Below, piece by piece: positions 13,020 through 24,509 of a stretch of DNA of 64,000 nt (the first letter of the stretch is position 1; the number at the start of each line of letters is the position of its first letter). The notes below the pieces were generated by a model that searched no databases, was not told the DNA's origin, and saw nothing but the letters and a program-made list of their open reading frames with translations. Origin of the DNA: Trema orientale (taxonomy: Eukaryota > Streptophyta > Magnoliopsida > Rosales > Cannabaceae); the NCBI GenBank assembly GCA_002914845.1, contig JXTC01000177.1, positions 87,338-151,337 on the forward strand, read 5' to 3'. A program made the position numbers and the translations under genes.

Positions 13020-15730
13020 TTGCCCCAAAACGCTACTAGTCATATTCGTTTCCCGATGTAAATTACGTTGATGTGTCTATAGATGGACCCCAAAAGGCCC
13101 AATAGTTAAGACTGTTTAGACCCACGCGGGTTTTAAAGCCACCACACCAAAACAATAACAAACACGGAACAGAAGTCATGACCAGTTAACCAAGAAAAAG
13201 AAACGTGCTTAAAATTATACACTAGTCCTTTTCTTAAAGAAGAAAAGTTAATCCCAAAATAAATGGTACTCTGATCAGACCAACAGAAATTCCTCCGTGC
13301 ACATCTGTTATAATTAAGAAGATCAATTATCGCGGGAAAAAAAAAATAACATGAAAGTTTTTTTTTCCATTTATTTATTTAATGCCAACTCGTAGTGAGC
13401 AAATATGAAATATGGTTGAATGCTACTTACTAGGCTTGTTTTCACCTTTGATATTCTTTTTCTTTTTTCAAATTTTATAGATGAGAGAATTTGAACAATA
13501 AACCTCAGTCCAGGAGATATGTCGTGCTTACTGATTAGGCAACTCTTCCTAAATCATTTAGATCCTCTCTCTCTCTCTCTCTCCCCCTCTCTCTCTCTAT
13601 TTGTTAAAGTTTGTAGAAATTGTTTTTTGTGAACTTCCACTTTTAGCCCTGTTCCTTCATTCTTTCATATGACATACTTTCTAAAGATCTTTTAGGATCC
13701 AAAAGTTACTTTAACGGGTCTTTGGATGAATTTTCAAAAAATATTCTTTTATTTTAAAGATCTTTTTAAATAAACGTGAACCATTGTTATTTCTAGGAAG
13801 ATCTTCTAATACTTCTTCTTCAAGAAATAAAAGTTATGCCAAATGAGTCCATAATCTCGCAGTTTTATTTTGATCTTTCGTGAAATATAATTTTGATAGA
13901 AAATTATTAGTTCTTTAAATATTTAATCCAACAACTACTTCACAAATATCTATTTTAGAAACTATTTTTGTTAGAAACTTTCTTAGGTCGTACTCGTATT
14001 GACGCTAATAGTCATGTCGTATTCAGATTGAGTCACACGTCAAATATTTAATTAACATATCATGTAGATTGGTGTGTCCAACACAAGCAAAAAAAAAAAA
14101 AATAGTATAAGTCGGTGCTTTTTCAATAAGTATCCCATTTTTACCCATTGAAGGGTATTTTTATTCTTGATTATTTGATTTTGAATGAGTGGTTATAATA
14201 AAATTAGTAATGTACCGAAAAAATCCGATGTAATTAATAAATATATTAATTTGGAAAGTAATTCATTTTTATAAATAATGAGTAACCTGTTCACTTGAAG
14301 GTTTTCTTTTTTTTTTTTTTTTCAATTCCCATTCCATAGCTAGTTTCCTATTTGGTAATTTACATTCCCAGTTTTTATCCCTTACTTCATTAGTGTTTAT
14401 AATTTTTTTTATGTCAATATACTTTATTTTCTGATTCCCAATACTCATGATCATGTGTACTTCTACATACCCTTAAACGTGTTTTTTTAAAAAAAAAAAA
14501 AAAAATTAATACCCATGAACATGTTTTTTGGTACTGTTCTCTTTTACATTATTACTATTGTGTTATAAATAGGGATAATCAACTCAACTACTTTATGTAG
14601 AAGCAAAGTACTAAACTCTCTGTTGAAAGTTGAAACTAACATGTCTAACATAGCTGTGGAGAGAAATCGAAGAAGACCTGTGAATACACATCTCAAAGTT
14701 TTACGTTTAAGTGGACTAAAATGTGTTTGCTTTCAAATACTTTGAATTTCTTATTTGTTTTTCTACCTTTTTTTTTTCCCCCCTTTTTAAACGAAGCAAC
14801 AAACACTTGATGGACTATTTCCCAATTTTTTGTTTCCTTAAAAAATTATTCTAAAAGATAATTACCCATCTATAAAGTAGAAAATCATTCCATATAAGAA
14901 CATATTTGATTCCATACAAGATCAATCGAAAGAAAATAAGAATAAGATGAGTGTGACTTGCTATAGCAGGTTGAAAAAATACTCATCTATAGAGCAAAAC
15001 TAATGCTTGGATATATTTGGTAATCCACTTTTTTTTTTTCCAAATGAAAAGGTGGTTGGTTCTTCTCAAGCAAAGTCCTTTTGAGAAGATCTTCACCTTT
15101 CATTTCATTTAAAAGACTAGAAAATAGAAAATAAAAGTGTATCCAAATAAGCTAAAATTTATTTTATTTTATTAGTCATTTTAGATCCTCTTTTCTTCTT
15201 TTTCTTCTTTATTTCCTTTTATGCACATTAAATTAACTATAATTTATAATTGAAAAAAAAAAAATTTCCAATATAATGTAAAAATTTAATAATTTTGTCA
15301 ATTAATTTAAACGTTTAGAAAATAGACTGCATTGACCTTTGATTAAAACTCGATTAGATTCAGACAAGATTGAAATTACTCAGCAGTAAGGGCTAACAAG
15401 AAGATTTCACAAATTAAAACTAATAAAAATTTTACAAGTTGAATAGAAAAACCAACATTTTGAGAATATGTACACATTTTGAGAATATATTTGAGTAATA
15501 CTAGAGATACAAAAAATATACATACAAAACATACATTTAATGATGTATCGCTAATTTTAACCACCCTTGATTTTTAAAATAGATTCGCTCATGTAGATTT
15601 TCTTCTAACAACATTTTTACCTCATGTAGATTTTCTTCTAACAACATTTTGAGAATATGTAAACCTTTCATTCAATTTTAGAAGCAAAATATAAAAATAA
15701 AAAAAGAGCGTATATAAGTTGCCAAACAAG
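13020..15730. other. Gene-free AT-rich interval
   Basis: No gene found. It holds a (CT)n microsatellite at 13565-13599 and a short stretch at about 13985-14045 (GTCGTACTCGTATTGACG) that resembles the GACACG-rich repeat near 35385-35680. The rest is A/T tracts. Confidence 0.55.
13565..13599. repeat. (CT)n microsatellite
   Basis: CT dinucleotide run interrupted by CCCC. Confidence 0.85.
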
Positions 15731-15732
15731 TC

Positions 15733-15830
15733 CTAATTTTGGGATCCAGTTTATTAATTAGAATCATTCAATAACAGATAAATACGTTATTATGATACTT
15801 GGCACCACTAGCGCCTCATAGTATTGCTCT
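15733..15830. mobile_element. Partial MITE of the AGTAGTGCCC family
   Basis: Matches only the right half of the element at 15840-16021: TTTATTAATTAGAATCATTC, then GGCACCACTAGCGCC. It abuts the next copy. Confidence 0.6.
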
Positions 15831-15839
15831 TTATCTTTG

Positions 15840-16021
15840 AATAATGCTATAGGGCACTAGTAGTGCCCAGCACCACATGATGTATCAGTCTGTCACTGGC
15901 TAATCATAATTATAATTAAGATAGGCCTATGTAGGACCTAGTTTATTAATTAGAATAATCTAATAACAGATAAATACGTCATTATGGTGCTGGGTACTAC
16001 TCTGCCCTGTAGTATTATTCT
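15840..16021. mobile_element. MITE of the AGTAGTGCCC family, full length
   Basis: About 182 bp with inverted ends of about 36 bp: AATAATGCTATAGGGCAC at the left and the inverse of AATAATACTACAGGGCAG at the right. The centre is CATAATTATAATTAAG. Related copies lie at 16044-16210 and 34366-34551. Superfamily not assigned because no target duplication is clear. Confidence 0.7.
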
Positions 16022-16043
16022 ATAGCATTGCTCTTTATCTTTG

Positions 16044-16210
16044 AATAATGTTATGGGGCACCAGTAGTGCCCAGTACCACATGATATGTCAGTCTGTCAC
16101 TGGTTAATCATAATTATAATTCAGGTGAGGCTATGTAGGACTCAGTTTATTAATTAGAATTATCCAATGACAGACAAATACTTCATTATAGTGATACCAT
16201 AGCATTATCG
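16044..16210. mobile_element. MITE of the AGTAGTGCCC family, right end truncated
   Basis: Direct repeat of the neighbouring element with GGGGCACCAGTAGTGCCC at the left; the right inverted repeat is mostly lost. With the two preceding copies it forms a head-to-tail cluster of about 480 bp. Confidence 0.65.
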
Positions 16211-16239
16211 TTTAACTTTAAAATATATATATATATATA

Positions 16240-16458
16240 GGCACCAATCCAGTGCCTATACATAGGTATCATTTTGGTCAATGGAAATTTATCATGCACA
16301 TTTTTTTATAATAAAAAGTAAAAGAGAGAAATATCATTAATGATGCACGTCATTTTATGTACCTCATTATAGTCATTGGATCGTCATCCAATGGTTAAAA
16401 AAAAAATCCCTATACATAGGTAAAAAAAAAAAAAAAATTATCTATTGGATTGACAACC
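16240..16458 (+). mobile_element. MITE inserted in (TA)n, copy 3
   Basis: From GGCACCAATCCAGTGCC to GGATTGACAACC; contains CCTATACATAGGTATC and the AGTCATTGGATC word. A TA tract lies immediately before it. Confidence 0.8.
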
Positions 16459-16779
16459 TATATGTATAAATCCTTAGCACAATGCAATGGGTTCGAAAGT
16501 AATATGTGTTTTGTAAAAGTCAAGTTCCTCAAATCGTAGATATGTATTTTGCTTTCAGCTTTTACCCTCGAAGTAGAACACAACAGTCTTACTACAACGA
16601 AAAAGAAGGAAAAAAAAAAGATAGCTGGCTTTAAGACTTTGAACATGACAAGTGAGGGGTCCATAATTTTCCCTCAATTGAATGATTGACGACTCATCGA
16701 TTAAGATTAAAGGAGCAGTTAAACATATGACTAGTGACATTAATTATAATTTCTGGGTATTGTGCCATGCGTGCTTGCT

Positions 16780-17400
16780 AAATTAAATAAAGGTGCTTGC
16801 TAAATTGAATATGACCTTTCAGACCTCTCATAGCAGTTCTCAAAACACAGAGATAAGAATTGGGGTCTGGCCTATCTGGGAGGTCTTCATAGTTAACAGA
16901 CCCAAACTAAGTGTTTGCTTAGGTCACAACAAGGCCTTACCCTCCAAAGTTATGTGTCAACCTTACACGGAACCATGGTCCTAAAAGATATCAGTACGAT
17001 CACCAGTAAGGATCTTAGGTGTTAGTGGTCTCAGAGATAGTTAGCGGCTCAACACAAATAGCTAAAAGAGATATCTCTACTATCTGGCGAGAATATTGTC
17101 TCCCCATTGTCTGCAAGGACAAGTTCAGGAGGGGGCGTCATATATCAGTCGATGGATCTAATCCTAGCTCCTCTTTTTACTATGAATATTGTGCTTTACC
17201 TTTCATTTAATCTTATCATCTCTTTTATATGCATTATCTCTACTCACTTAAGTATCGGAGTTCCTTGTAAGTGACAACCACCACCCTTTGTATCTGGTGC
17301 TTGAGTCAGAACATGCCTAGAAGTAGCGAGAATATGTGAACAATTGGAAATAGCCCCAACAACAACCTATTAATTATACTCTCACTATACAGAAACCCAA
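16780..17400. repeat. Possible LTR-retrotransposon remnant
   Basis: Less AT-rich than its surroundings. The stretch ACTTAAGTATCGGAGTTCC at about 17246 resembles a motif common at the ends of plant LTR elements (ACTTAAGCATCGGAG). Short reading frames are broken and match no family I recognise. Confidence 0.3.
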
Positions 17401-17551
17401 ATCCATAAAGAACAAAATGAGGATGTCAAATGGAGTACTAAAACATTACGTTGTTGTACCCTTACAAATACATAATTTTTTTTGTTGGGACTGCACACAT
17501 ATAATTGATGCTACAATTTATTACCATATGCCAAATTAATTAAAACTTAAA

Positions 17552-17906
17552 GGGATAACTGTAAAAAAATACCCTCATGTTAGGATGTTCTGCAATTTAA
17601 ACCCTGAAGTTTGGATTCCACAAAATAATACCTTGAGATTACGAATTTCTGAAAATTAATACTCTGTGTTAATTTTTAATTGATAAAATACAATAATATC
17701 CTCAAAATTAAGATGAATAATATGGATTAATCTAGTTTTAATAGAGGATATTATTATTTTTCTGTTCTTAAAATTGGTCAAAAAATCTGTCCAGGGTATT
17801 AATTTTCAGAAATTCTTAATCTCAGGGTATTATTTTACAGAGTCCAAACTTTAGGATTTAAATTGCAGAACATCCAAACTTCAGGGTATTTTTTTACAGT
17901 TATCCC
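17552..17906. mobile_element. MULE-type foldback MITE, 355 bp, copy 2
   Basis: Starts GGGATAACTGTAAAAAAATA and ends with its inverse. It is flanked by a perfect 9-bp direct repeat AAACTTAAA (17543-17551 and 17907-17915). Same length and ends as the copy at 6557-6911. Confidence 0.92.
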
Positions 17907-18203
17907 AAACTTAAAACGAACTAATAAGACAACAGTTCCTATTTGTTTTTTCCCAAAAATTCATATAAAATTTTCCAATTTATAATTTAGATAGGAATAT
18001 TAAGTGCATTCTCTTCTATATATTTTCAATTAGCCTATTTGATATGTTATTTGATACGTGAATTCCAATATAATTTATTATGTTATTAAAATGTGAAATT
18101 AATTAGAGTAATCCGCATGTGACTAAGGAGTGAAAAAGATAGTTCACTGAGTACTCCTCTCCACCCATATCATCTGTGTGATATATATATATATATATAT
18201 ATA

Positions 18204-18466
18204 GGTTGCCAAGCTAGTAGGTATTTTTTTTCTAGCCGTTGGATCATCATCTAATAATGATCTAACGACTAAAATGAGATGCGTAAAAAGACGTGCATCA
18301 TTAATGCTTTTTCTCTCTCCTACTTTTTAATATAAAAAAATGTGCAAAAAAATTTTTCATTGGCCCAATTGATACCTATGCATAGGTAAAAAAAAAAATA
18401 CCAATCCAAGCCCAATTGATACCTATGCATAGGTAAAAAAAAAAAATACCTACTGGATTGGTGCCC
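18204..18466 (-). mobile_element. MITE inserted in (TA)n, copy 4, with internal duplication
   Basis: Begins GGTTGCCAAGCTAGTAGG right after an (AT)n tract of about 24 bp and ends GGATTGGTGCCC followed by ATATAT. Near the right end a segment containing CCAATTGATACCTATGC is tandemly duplicated (18364 and 18408). Confidence 0.82.
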
Positions 18467-18469
18467 ATA

Positions 18470-21150
18470 TATATATAATATATATATAAGGAGTTTAGTC
18501 AACAAAATTAGTCATTAATTAATGTGACAGTGTTATTTTAAGCTGGTCACTGATTTGAGTATGTTCCAATCAATAGCCTTCAAGAGCCGAAAGTATAAGT
18601 GATATTGATTGGCCTTATAAAGATTATAATGTACCACAAAGAGAACCAAAAGTCACACAAAAGCTTCATGGTTTCCCTCACAAAAATCATGTGAAATTTA
18701 TTCATAGGCTTGATGCTTCCATACTTTGAATCTAAGAAACCGCTATTTTGCCCCTAATTAATTGTGTGTGGCGGGATTTATTATAGGAAGGTATTCTTTA
18801 TTAATAGTGCACGTACATTTTATTTTATTTTTTTTTTAGTGTAAGATCATTGTCAGAATACAGATGTTGAAGATATTCAAAATTTTGAGCAACTAATCTT
18901 AGTTACATTGGATATGTAGTTGTATCGATGAATTGCGTATTGAATTTGTCAACACGCTTAGGCTTCCACACCTATAAAAGGAGGCCAAACCCCTCTTGTC
19001 AGTGTTTTATAGGAAGAGTAAACTTAACGCGTCACTATCTAGTAGTCACCAATCTCCATCATTATTTAATTTTTCTGTTAGTAGATTTCTCCAAGCAAAC
19101 ATAATAACAATAATTGAGTGGTATATTATAATGCAATGCAAAATGTCAGAGAAATTAGTTATAAGATTTCTTTTCACGTTTAGGTGCCTGGGTCTTTCAC
19201 TAGATTGATCCATTGATTTTATGAAACATTTAAAGCAAATCTTTCCGAAAGCGAAGTATAGTAGAGAATAGGAATTTTTTGGGGAAAAAAAATTATAACG
19301 AACAACTCAAAGAAAGGCGCAATGACACGGATAAACTTTAAAAAATAAAAATAAAAATTTCATAACAAGTCAAAACGAAAGGCATAATGACATGGATAAA
19401 CTTTAAAAAAAAAAAAATTCACACCCCTTTTCTCTAATTTTTTCATGCTGAAGAGAACTCTAAACCTAGCTACAATGTTCTCTAATAAAGCATTTGGTGT
19501 TTCCATTTCCGTTTTAATTATATATATATATGTAATATTAATGCATTAATCGGAGTTTCAGAGACTTAGAATTGTACAGAAAGCATTTGGTCATTCAAAG
19601 AAGCTGGAAACTAAATAATTGCAATATCAAGAACAGACAATTAGTTTATACTTTGTATAACTTTCACGTGGAGAAATAGAATGAGGGACATATCTATTAA
19701 TTATAATGGTGAAACGACACCAAAGTGAGTACAATCAAATGGTACACATTTATGGTAAAAAATATCTATTAAAAAAGTGTATTTATCTGTGATCGAAATG
19801 GCATCAATAATGAAAAGGTTTAAACAAGAACGCTTCTCTTTTTAATATGCATGTGTAATTTAAATGAAACGAAACGACAAATGGGGCAGCCCACATGAAA
19901 AGGGTGTGATTGAAACGTTACAACTTTGAGGAACAAATATATTTCAAATTTCCTCAGAAATTTAAGGGTACTTACTGAAATATCTTTTGGGTAAAAAAAA
20001 AATCTGAAAAAGGTTCGAAAAAAATATTATGAATGTCATAAAAATAATAGTAAAAATATGGATACTGGTAATTTGTAGTGTAATTTTTTAATAAATTCCA
20101 GAAAGTTTAGAAAAAATTTAGAGGAAATTTCCGAAAAGTTTGAGAGAAATTTCAGAATATGAACCAAAAAAAATAGAAACGGATAAAATTTCTTTTTCTT
20201 TAAGAGAATTTTAAAAAGTATAATAATTTTACAATTTTTTGCACATATGATATTCTGAATATAATATATCTCCACATATATTTTTTAACAATAAATATTT
20301 TTTAAAATCTTACATATATTATATTATCCTTATGACTTTTTTTTAGTTCTTTACCTTCAGTGGGTCTATCCATTTCTTTCATCTTAATCATATCTTTTTA
20401 TATTTTATTTGTTATACATTCGTATATTTCCAATAAATATTGTAGGTTTTATATATTTAAATTATATAAAACATTTTATCTATTTTTTGTATTTTGAATA
20501 AAGTTTTCATTTGCGTATTTTTCCAAAAATTCCATCATAATTTTACCGATAATTTCTTAATTTTAGAGTACCGATATTTTTGTTATTTTATATATATAAG
20601 TGAGCATGTTCAGTAATTTATAATGGAGAAGAGAATCCTAGTATTTCTTATGCATTATTGATTAATAAACGTGGTCTAAAGTATTCATGCATTATGTTCA
20701 TTTCTTCCATCCCTACATTAATTTAACATTTTAATTAATGTAGTTGATTTAATACTGCAAAAGCTAACTATAATCAAACAAGTATGACAAGATCAATAAC
20801 CCCTTAAAATATATGATTTCTTCCCATTTTACTCTCATATATTGTCATAAGATGGAAGATACAATCATTTATTAACTATTAGTTTTTTCCTTAAAAAATC
20901 CATTACCTGTCATTAAATTACTATGAATAGGGATCTAGCTAACTAATTTATAAGTTACTTTTGAGGGGTGTTCTATATGTTATTTAAATTTAGTTACGTG
21001 AGTATTTATGTCATTTCATATATAGAGATATTTTTGTAAAGAAAAAGTTTATAACCAAATGGCACAGCATAAAAGCTTATAACAAGCAAACCACCTACTA
21101 GGAGCAATAAGGTAGTAAGATTTGTTAGATGATATATGTATATAAATATA
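18470..21150. other. Gene-free AT-rich interval
   Basis: No gene found. A diverged direct duplication of about 70 bp occurs at 19300-19430 (GACACGGATAAACTTTAAA then GACATGGATAAACTTTAAA). The rest is A/T tracts. Confidence 0.5.
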
Positions 21151-21155
21151 TAACA

Positions 21156-21368
21156 GTCCCCAATCTAATAGGTATTTTTTCTAGCCGTTGAATCATTATT
21201 TAAGGGATATAATAATTTGAGTAGTTAGAAAGACGTGCATGAAAAGACATGCACATTATTTAATACTTTTTTCTCTCTAACTTTTATCATATAAAGACGT
21301 GCATAATAAATTTTAATTGGATAAAAAAATACCTATTTATTAAAAAAATATCTACTAGAGTGGTGCCC
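21156..21368 (-). mobile_element. MITE inserted in (TA)n, copy 5 (diverged)
   Basis: Begins GTCCCCAATCTAATAGG, contains CTAGCCGTTGAATCA and ends AGAGTGGTGCCC followed by ATATATAA. One of the most diverged copies. Confidence 0.65.
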
Positions 21369-21494
21369 ATATATAATATGTACAAATATATATATACACA
21401 TATAATTTGGATCTCATGGCTATCATAATTCATTCAAAATTCATTTTACATATGGTATAAGGACAATAGTAGCATCATATGTCCCATACTCACC

Positions 21495-21495
21495 T

Positions 21496-21535
<40 letters not shown>
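21495..21535. repeat. (TA)n microsatellite
   Basis: Uninterrupted TA run of about 20 units. Confidence 0.95.
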
Positions 21536-21538
<3 letters not shown>

Positions 21539-21759
21539 TATAATAAACTATTATACATTATTGTATACTTAATTTAACATCACACATATCCATGTATCTT
21601 TTTAAAAAATAAAGAATTTAAAAACTTATATATGCTTATGTATTTGAATTTTAGAGTTTGAAAACTATTCAGTATATTGTTCTATTTGATGCTATGCCAA
21701 TTATGACAAAAATAAAAATTATTTATTACTGAAACTGGACGAGAGAAAATAGAAGATCA

Positions 21760-23740
21760 GAAGGTAGATCTAACTCTAATTGTTACAAGTCCTCCAGCAA
21801 ACTATGGACCAACAATAGATAATAATGATAACTACTATAATTGGAGAGTTGGAAATATGCATCCAGAAGAATTTAACGACTGCTTTGGTGATAGTGTGAA
21901 CCTAAACACTAATGACAATGATTCGGAGTGAGTCAATGTTGACAAGGATCCCACAACCGGTAAAGGAGATTACAGATTACTATTCCTGAACCAATAGAGT
22001 CAGGTAAAGTACCTAAGACTCCAGAGACTTCAAGTAATCGAGTGTGTAGAGTAAGAATAGTAGATGAAGAGGCAAAATGGAGTGCTTCAATGTTTTCGGA
22101 GGGAGAAGTACCACAAGGAACTCCTAACAATTTATCAGATGCATCTTTTAATTCAGGCAATATCGTGATAGGTTAACTATATAAGAATAAGAAAGATTTG
22201 AAGATGAAGTTATACATGCATACAGTAAAGTAAAATTTTGAGTTCAAGGTGAAAAAAAGTCAGGCAAAGATTATTAGTTTATAACATATATAGACGACAA
22301 GTATACTTGACGATTGCGAGTTAGAAAGTTAGAACAATCAAACATGTTTGAGGTGCAGAAATATATACCTAAATACACATGTTCACTAGAAATAAAGTAC
22401 AAAGACAACCGACAAATAACACCATAGGTTATTGGACATTATATTAAGAAAAAGTACATAAGTCCAGATGACTCTAATTATGATTTATGCCCCTTGATCA
22501 ATCATCAAAGATTTCTCTATAGATTATGGTATTAATATAACATATGAAAAGGTATGGAAGTGCAGGAAAAAAGCACTCGTATATATCAGGGGAACAATTG
22601 AATCTTCGTATCAATAGCTGTTATCTTATCTTTATACATTAGAGAAGAAAAATCCGGGAATACTTACTCATCTAGAGACTGATGAGATAGGATATTTTAA
22701 GTATTTCTTCATATCATTAGGTGCATTCATTCGGGGATTTAGAGGAGCATGTCGTCCAGTGTTGATGGGACATCCTTGAAAACAAAGTGCAAAGGGACAA
22801 TGCTATATGCTATTGCACAATATGCAAACAAGCATTTGTTTCCAATGGCATTAGGGTTAGTCAATTTAGAGAACAATGACTCTTCGATATATTTTATAGT
22901 GAAGCTAAAAGAAGTCATTGGAGATGTTGAGAACTTGGTTTTTGTATCTGACCAGCACATAAGTATTGCGAATGTATTATCAACTGTATTCCCTGAAGTA
23001 CACTATGGAGCATGTATACCATGTGGCTATAAATATTCAAGCAAAGTTCAAGACTAATCATTGCCAATATCCAAGCAAAGTAAAAGACCGATCATTGCCA
23101 CAAAGAATTTTTCTTGACAGTAAGCTTATCGGATGAGCAACTTTTGTCATCATTTTAAGAAGATCAAGGTGATAAATCAAGCTATTACTGAGTATTTAGA
23201 ACGCATAGGCCTTGAGAGATGGAGTTGGGCTAAATTCTCTAACCTTCGTTACAATATCATGGCAAGTAATAATGCTGAGAATTTTAACAATACCGGTAGA
23301 GATGCACGGAAATATCTAATAACAACTTTCACAAAGATTCTGAGGTATACACTACAAACATGGTTCTTTGAAATGCGAACTTTGGCAATAGAATCTAATC
23401 AGCATTTAGCCAAAAAAAATGGAAGAGATATTGCAAGAATGAAGTGAGATAGCCAAGACGTTGGTTATTCATCCTCTTAGTCAGTATGAGTTTTATGTCC
23501 AGGACGGTAATAGAGATGCTAAAGTTAACTTACAGGCAAAAACTTGTATTTGTAAGAAGTTTGATGTAACAGGACTTCATGTGAACACACATTTCGGCGG
23601 CTTTGAATCAATGCACTAACCCATACACATCATGTTCTATATATTATACAGTTGATGCATGGTTGCACTCATATGCTGAGACGATATATACAGTGAGGAA
23701 TGAAGAAGATTGGATTATATCTACTGATATAAGCAAACTA
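21760..23740 (+). pseudogene. MULE-A transposase (MuDR-like), decayed
   Basis: Remnant of a Mutator-like transposase that would cut and join transposon ends. Conceptual translation across frameshifts and stops gives the family order. An acidic N-terminal region with YYNWRVGNMHPEEF is at 21815-21875. A MuDR DNA-binding-like part with NFEFKVKKS and VIGHYIKKKYISPDDSNYD is at 22190-22490. The MULE transposase core is at 22750-23060 (VDGTSLKTKCKGT, AIAQYANKHLFPMALGLVN, FVSDQHISIANVLSTVFPE). The helical C-terminal part is at 23133-23447 (RYNIMASNNAENFNN). A SWIM zinc finger at 23535-23590 (KTCICKKFDVTGL) is broken by a frameshift just before its Cys-x-His. Stops occur at several points, so it is inactive. 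It converges on the DUF1985-Ulp1 gene downstream. Confidence 0.88.
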
Positions 23741-23749
23741 TAGGCCGAG

Positions 23750-23989
23750 TGAAAGAGAGAAAAAATAAAATTATTGTCTTAACAATATAAGAAAAAACTA
23801 TATACACTCTTTTATAGAGAAGAAACAAATAAATGAAAAAAAATAAGTTACAGATCCCTATAATTTAGGAGCTGATAATTACAGAAAATAAAATCATGCT
23901 AATTATTATAAAATCAAATGCCATCTAAGAGATAAGGTCTATCTCCTAAAAATCTATCTGATTAATCAAATCTGTCGTATATTCTAATA
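23750..23989 (-). mobile_element. Copia-type LTR
   Basis: On the minus strand a polypurine tract TTGAGGAGGAG (plus 23991-24000) is followed by TATTAGAATATACGAC and, further on, a TATA box CTATAAAAGAG. The segment ends near CTCTCTTTCA. This is the PPT plus 3' LTR layout of plant Copia elements. No partner LTR was found nearby, so the element is truncated. Confidence 0.7.
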
Positions 23990-24065
23990 CTCCTCCTCAA
24001 GCTAGACTAAAAATATTGAATAGTCCCAACTTGTCTTCTAGCTGTTCAAATGTAGACCTAGGAAG
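23990..24065 (-). pseudogene. C-terminal end of a Copia polyprotein
   Basis: Read on the minus strand into the polypurine tract, the sequence gives TFEQLEDKLGLFNIF and a stop just before GAGGAGGAG. This resembles the usual C-terminus of plant Copia polyproteins (EQL..KLG.FNI). Only about 25 residues remain. Confidence 0.6.
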
Positions 24066-24079
24066 AAGACTATCGAGTA

Positions 24080-24310
24080 ATCGTCGAAATGTAATCAAAA
24101 TTTCGAATATGATCAATAAGATCATAGTGTTTGTAACCATCGAAAAGTGTCCATCGGACTTCATCGAAATGCATCAAATTTAAATCGAAAAGGCATCCAG
24201 ATTTCGATTGTGATACATTTAATTTCAGATATACAGATTCCATCTAAATGCATCCAAGCTGTCTTGAACTCTGTCGAATAGTCATAAAACTATCATCGAA
24301 ATTAATTGCT
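24080..24310. repeat. Dispersed ATCGAAA/TTTCGAT word cluster (3' side of the DUF1985-Ulp1 gene)
   Basis: ATCGAAA and close variants in both orientations recur every 20-40 bp. A matching cluster occupies 28790-29330 on the other side of the gene. Confidence 0.6.
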
Positions 24311-24509
24311 TTTTGAGTCTGATATTCTCTTAAACTCATTCCTTGCTTATTTTACATGTAATTTTGACATGTTTTCCATTCAAAAGACATATATTTAACA
24401 TAATTTAGTGCATACACTATTTACATAGAAAAACATGTTCTAATTATTAAGTACACAAAAATTCTTATAGTTCTACATTATGGTACCAAAGATCTACACA
24501 TAATTTGTC

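Noticed and set aside
16793..17210. Two 63-residue frames
   Set aside because: Lie within the possible LTR remnant; no family match and no continuous gene model.
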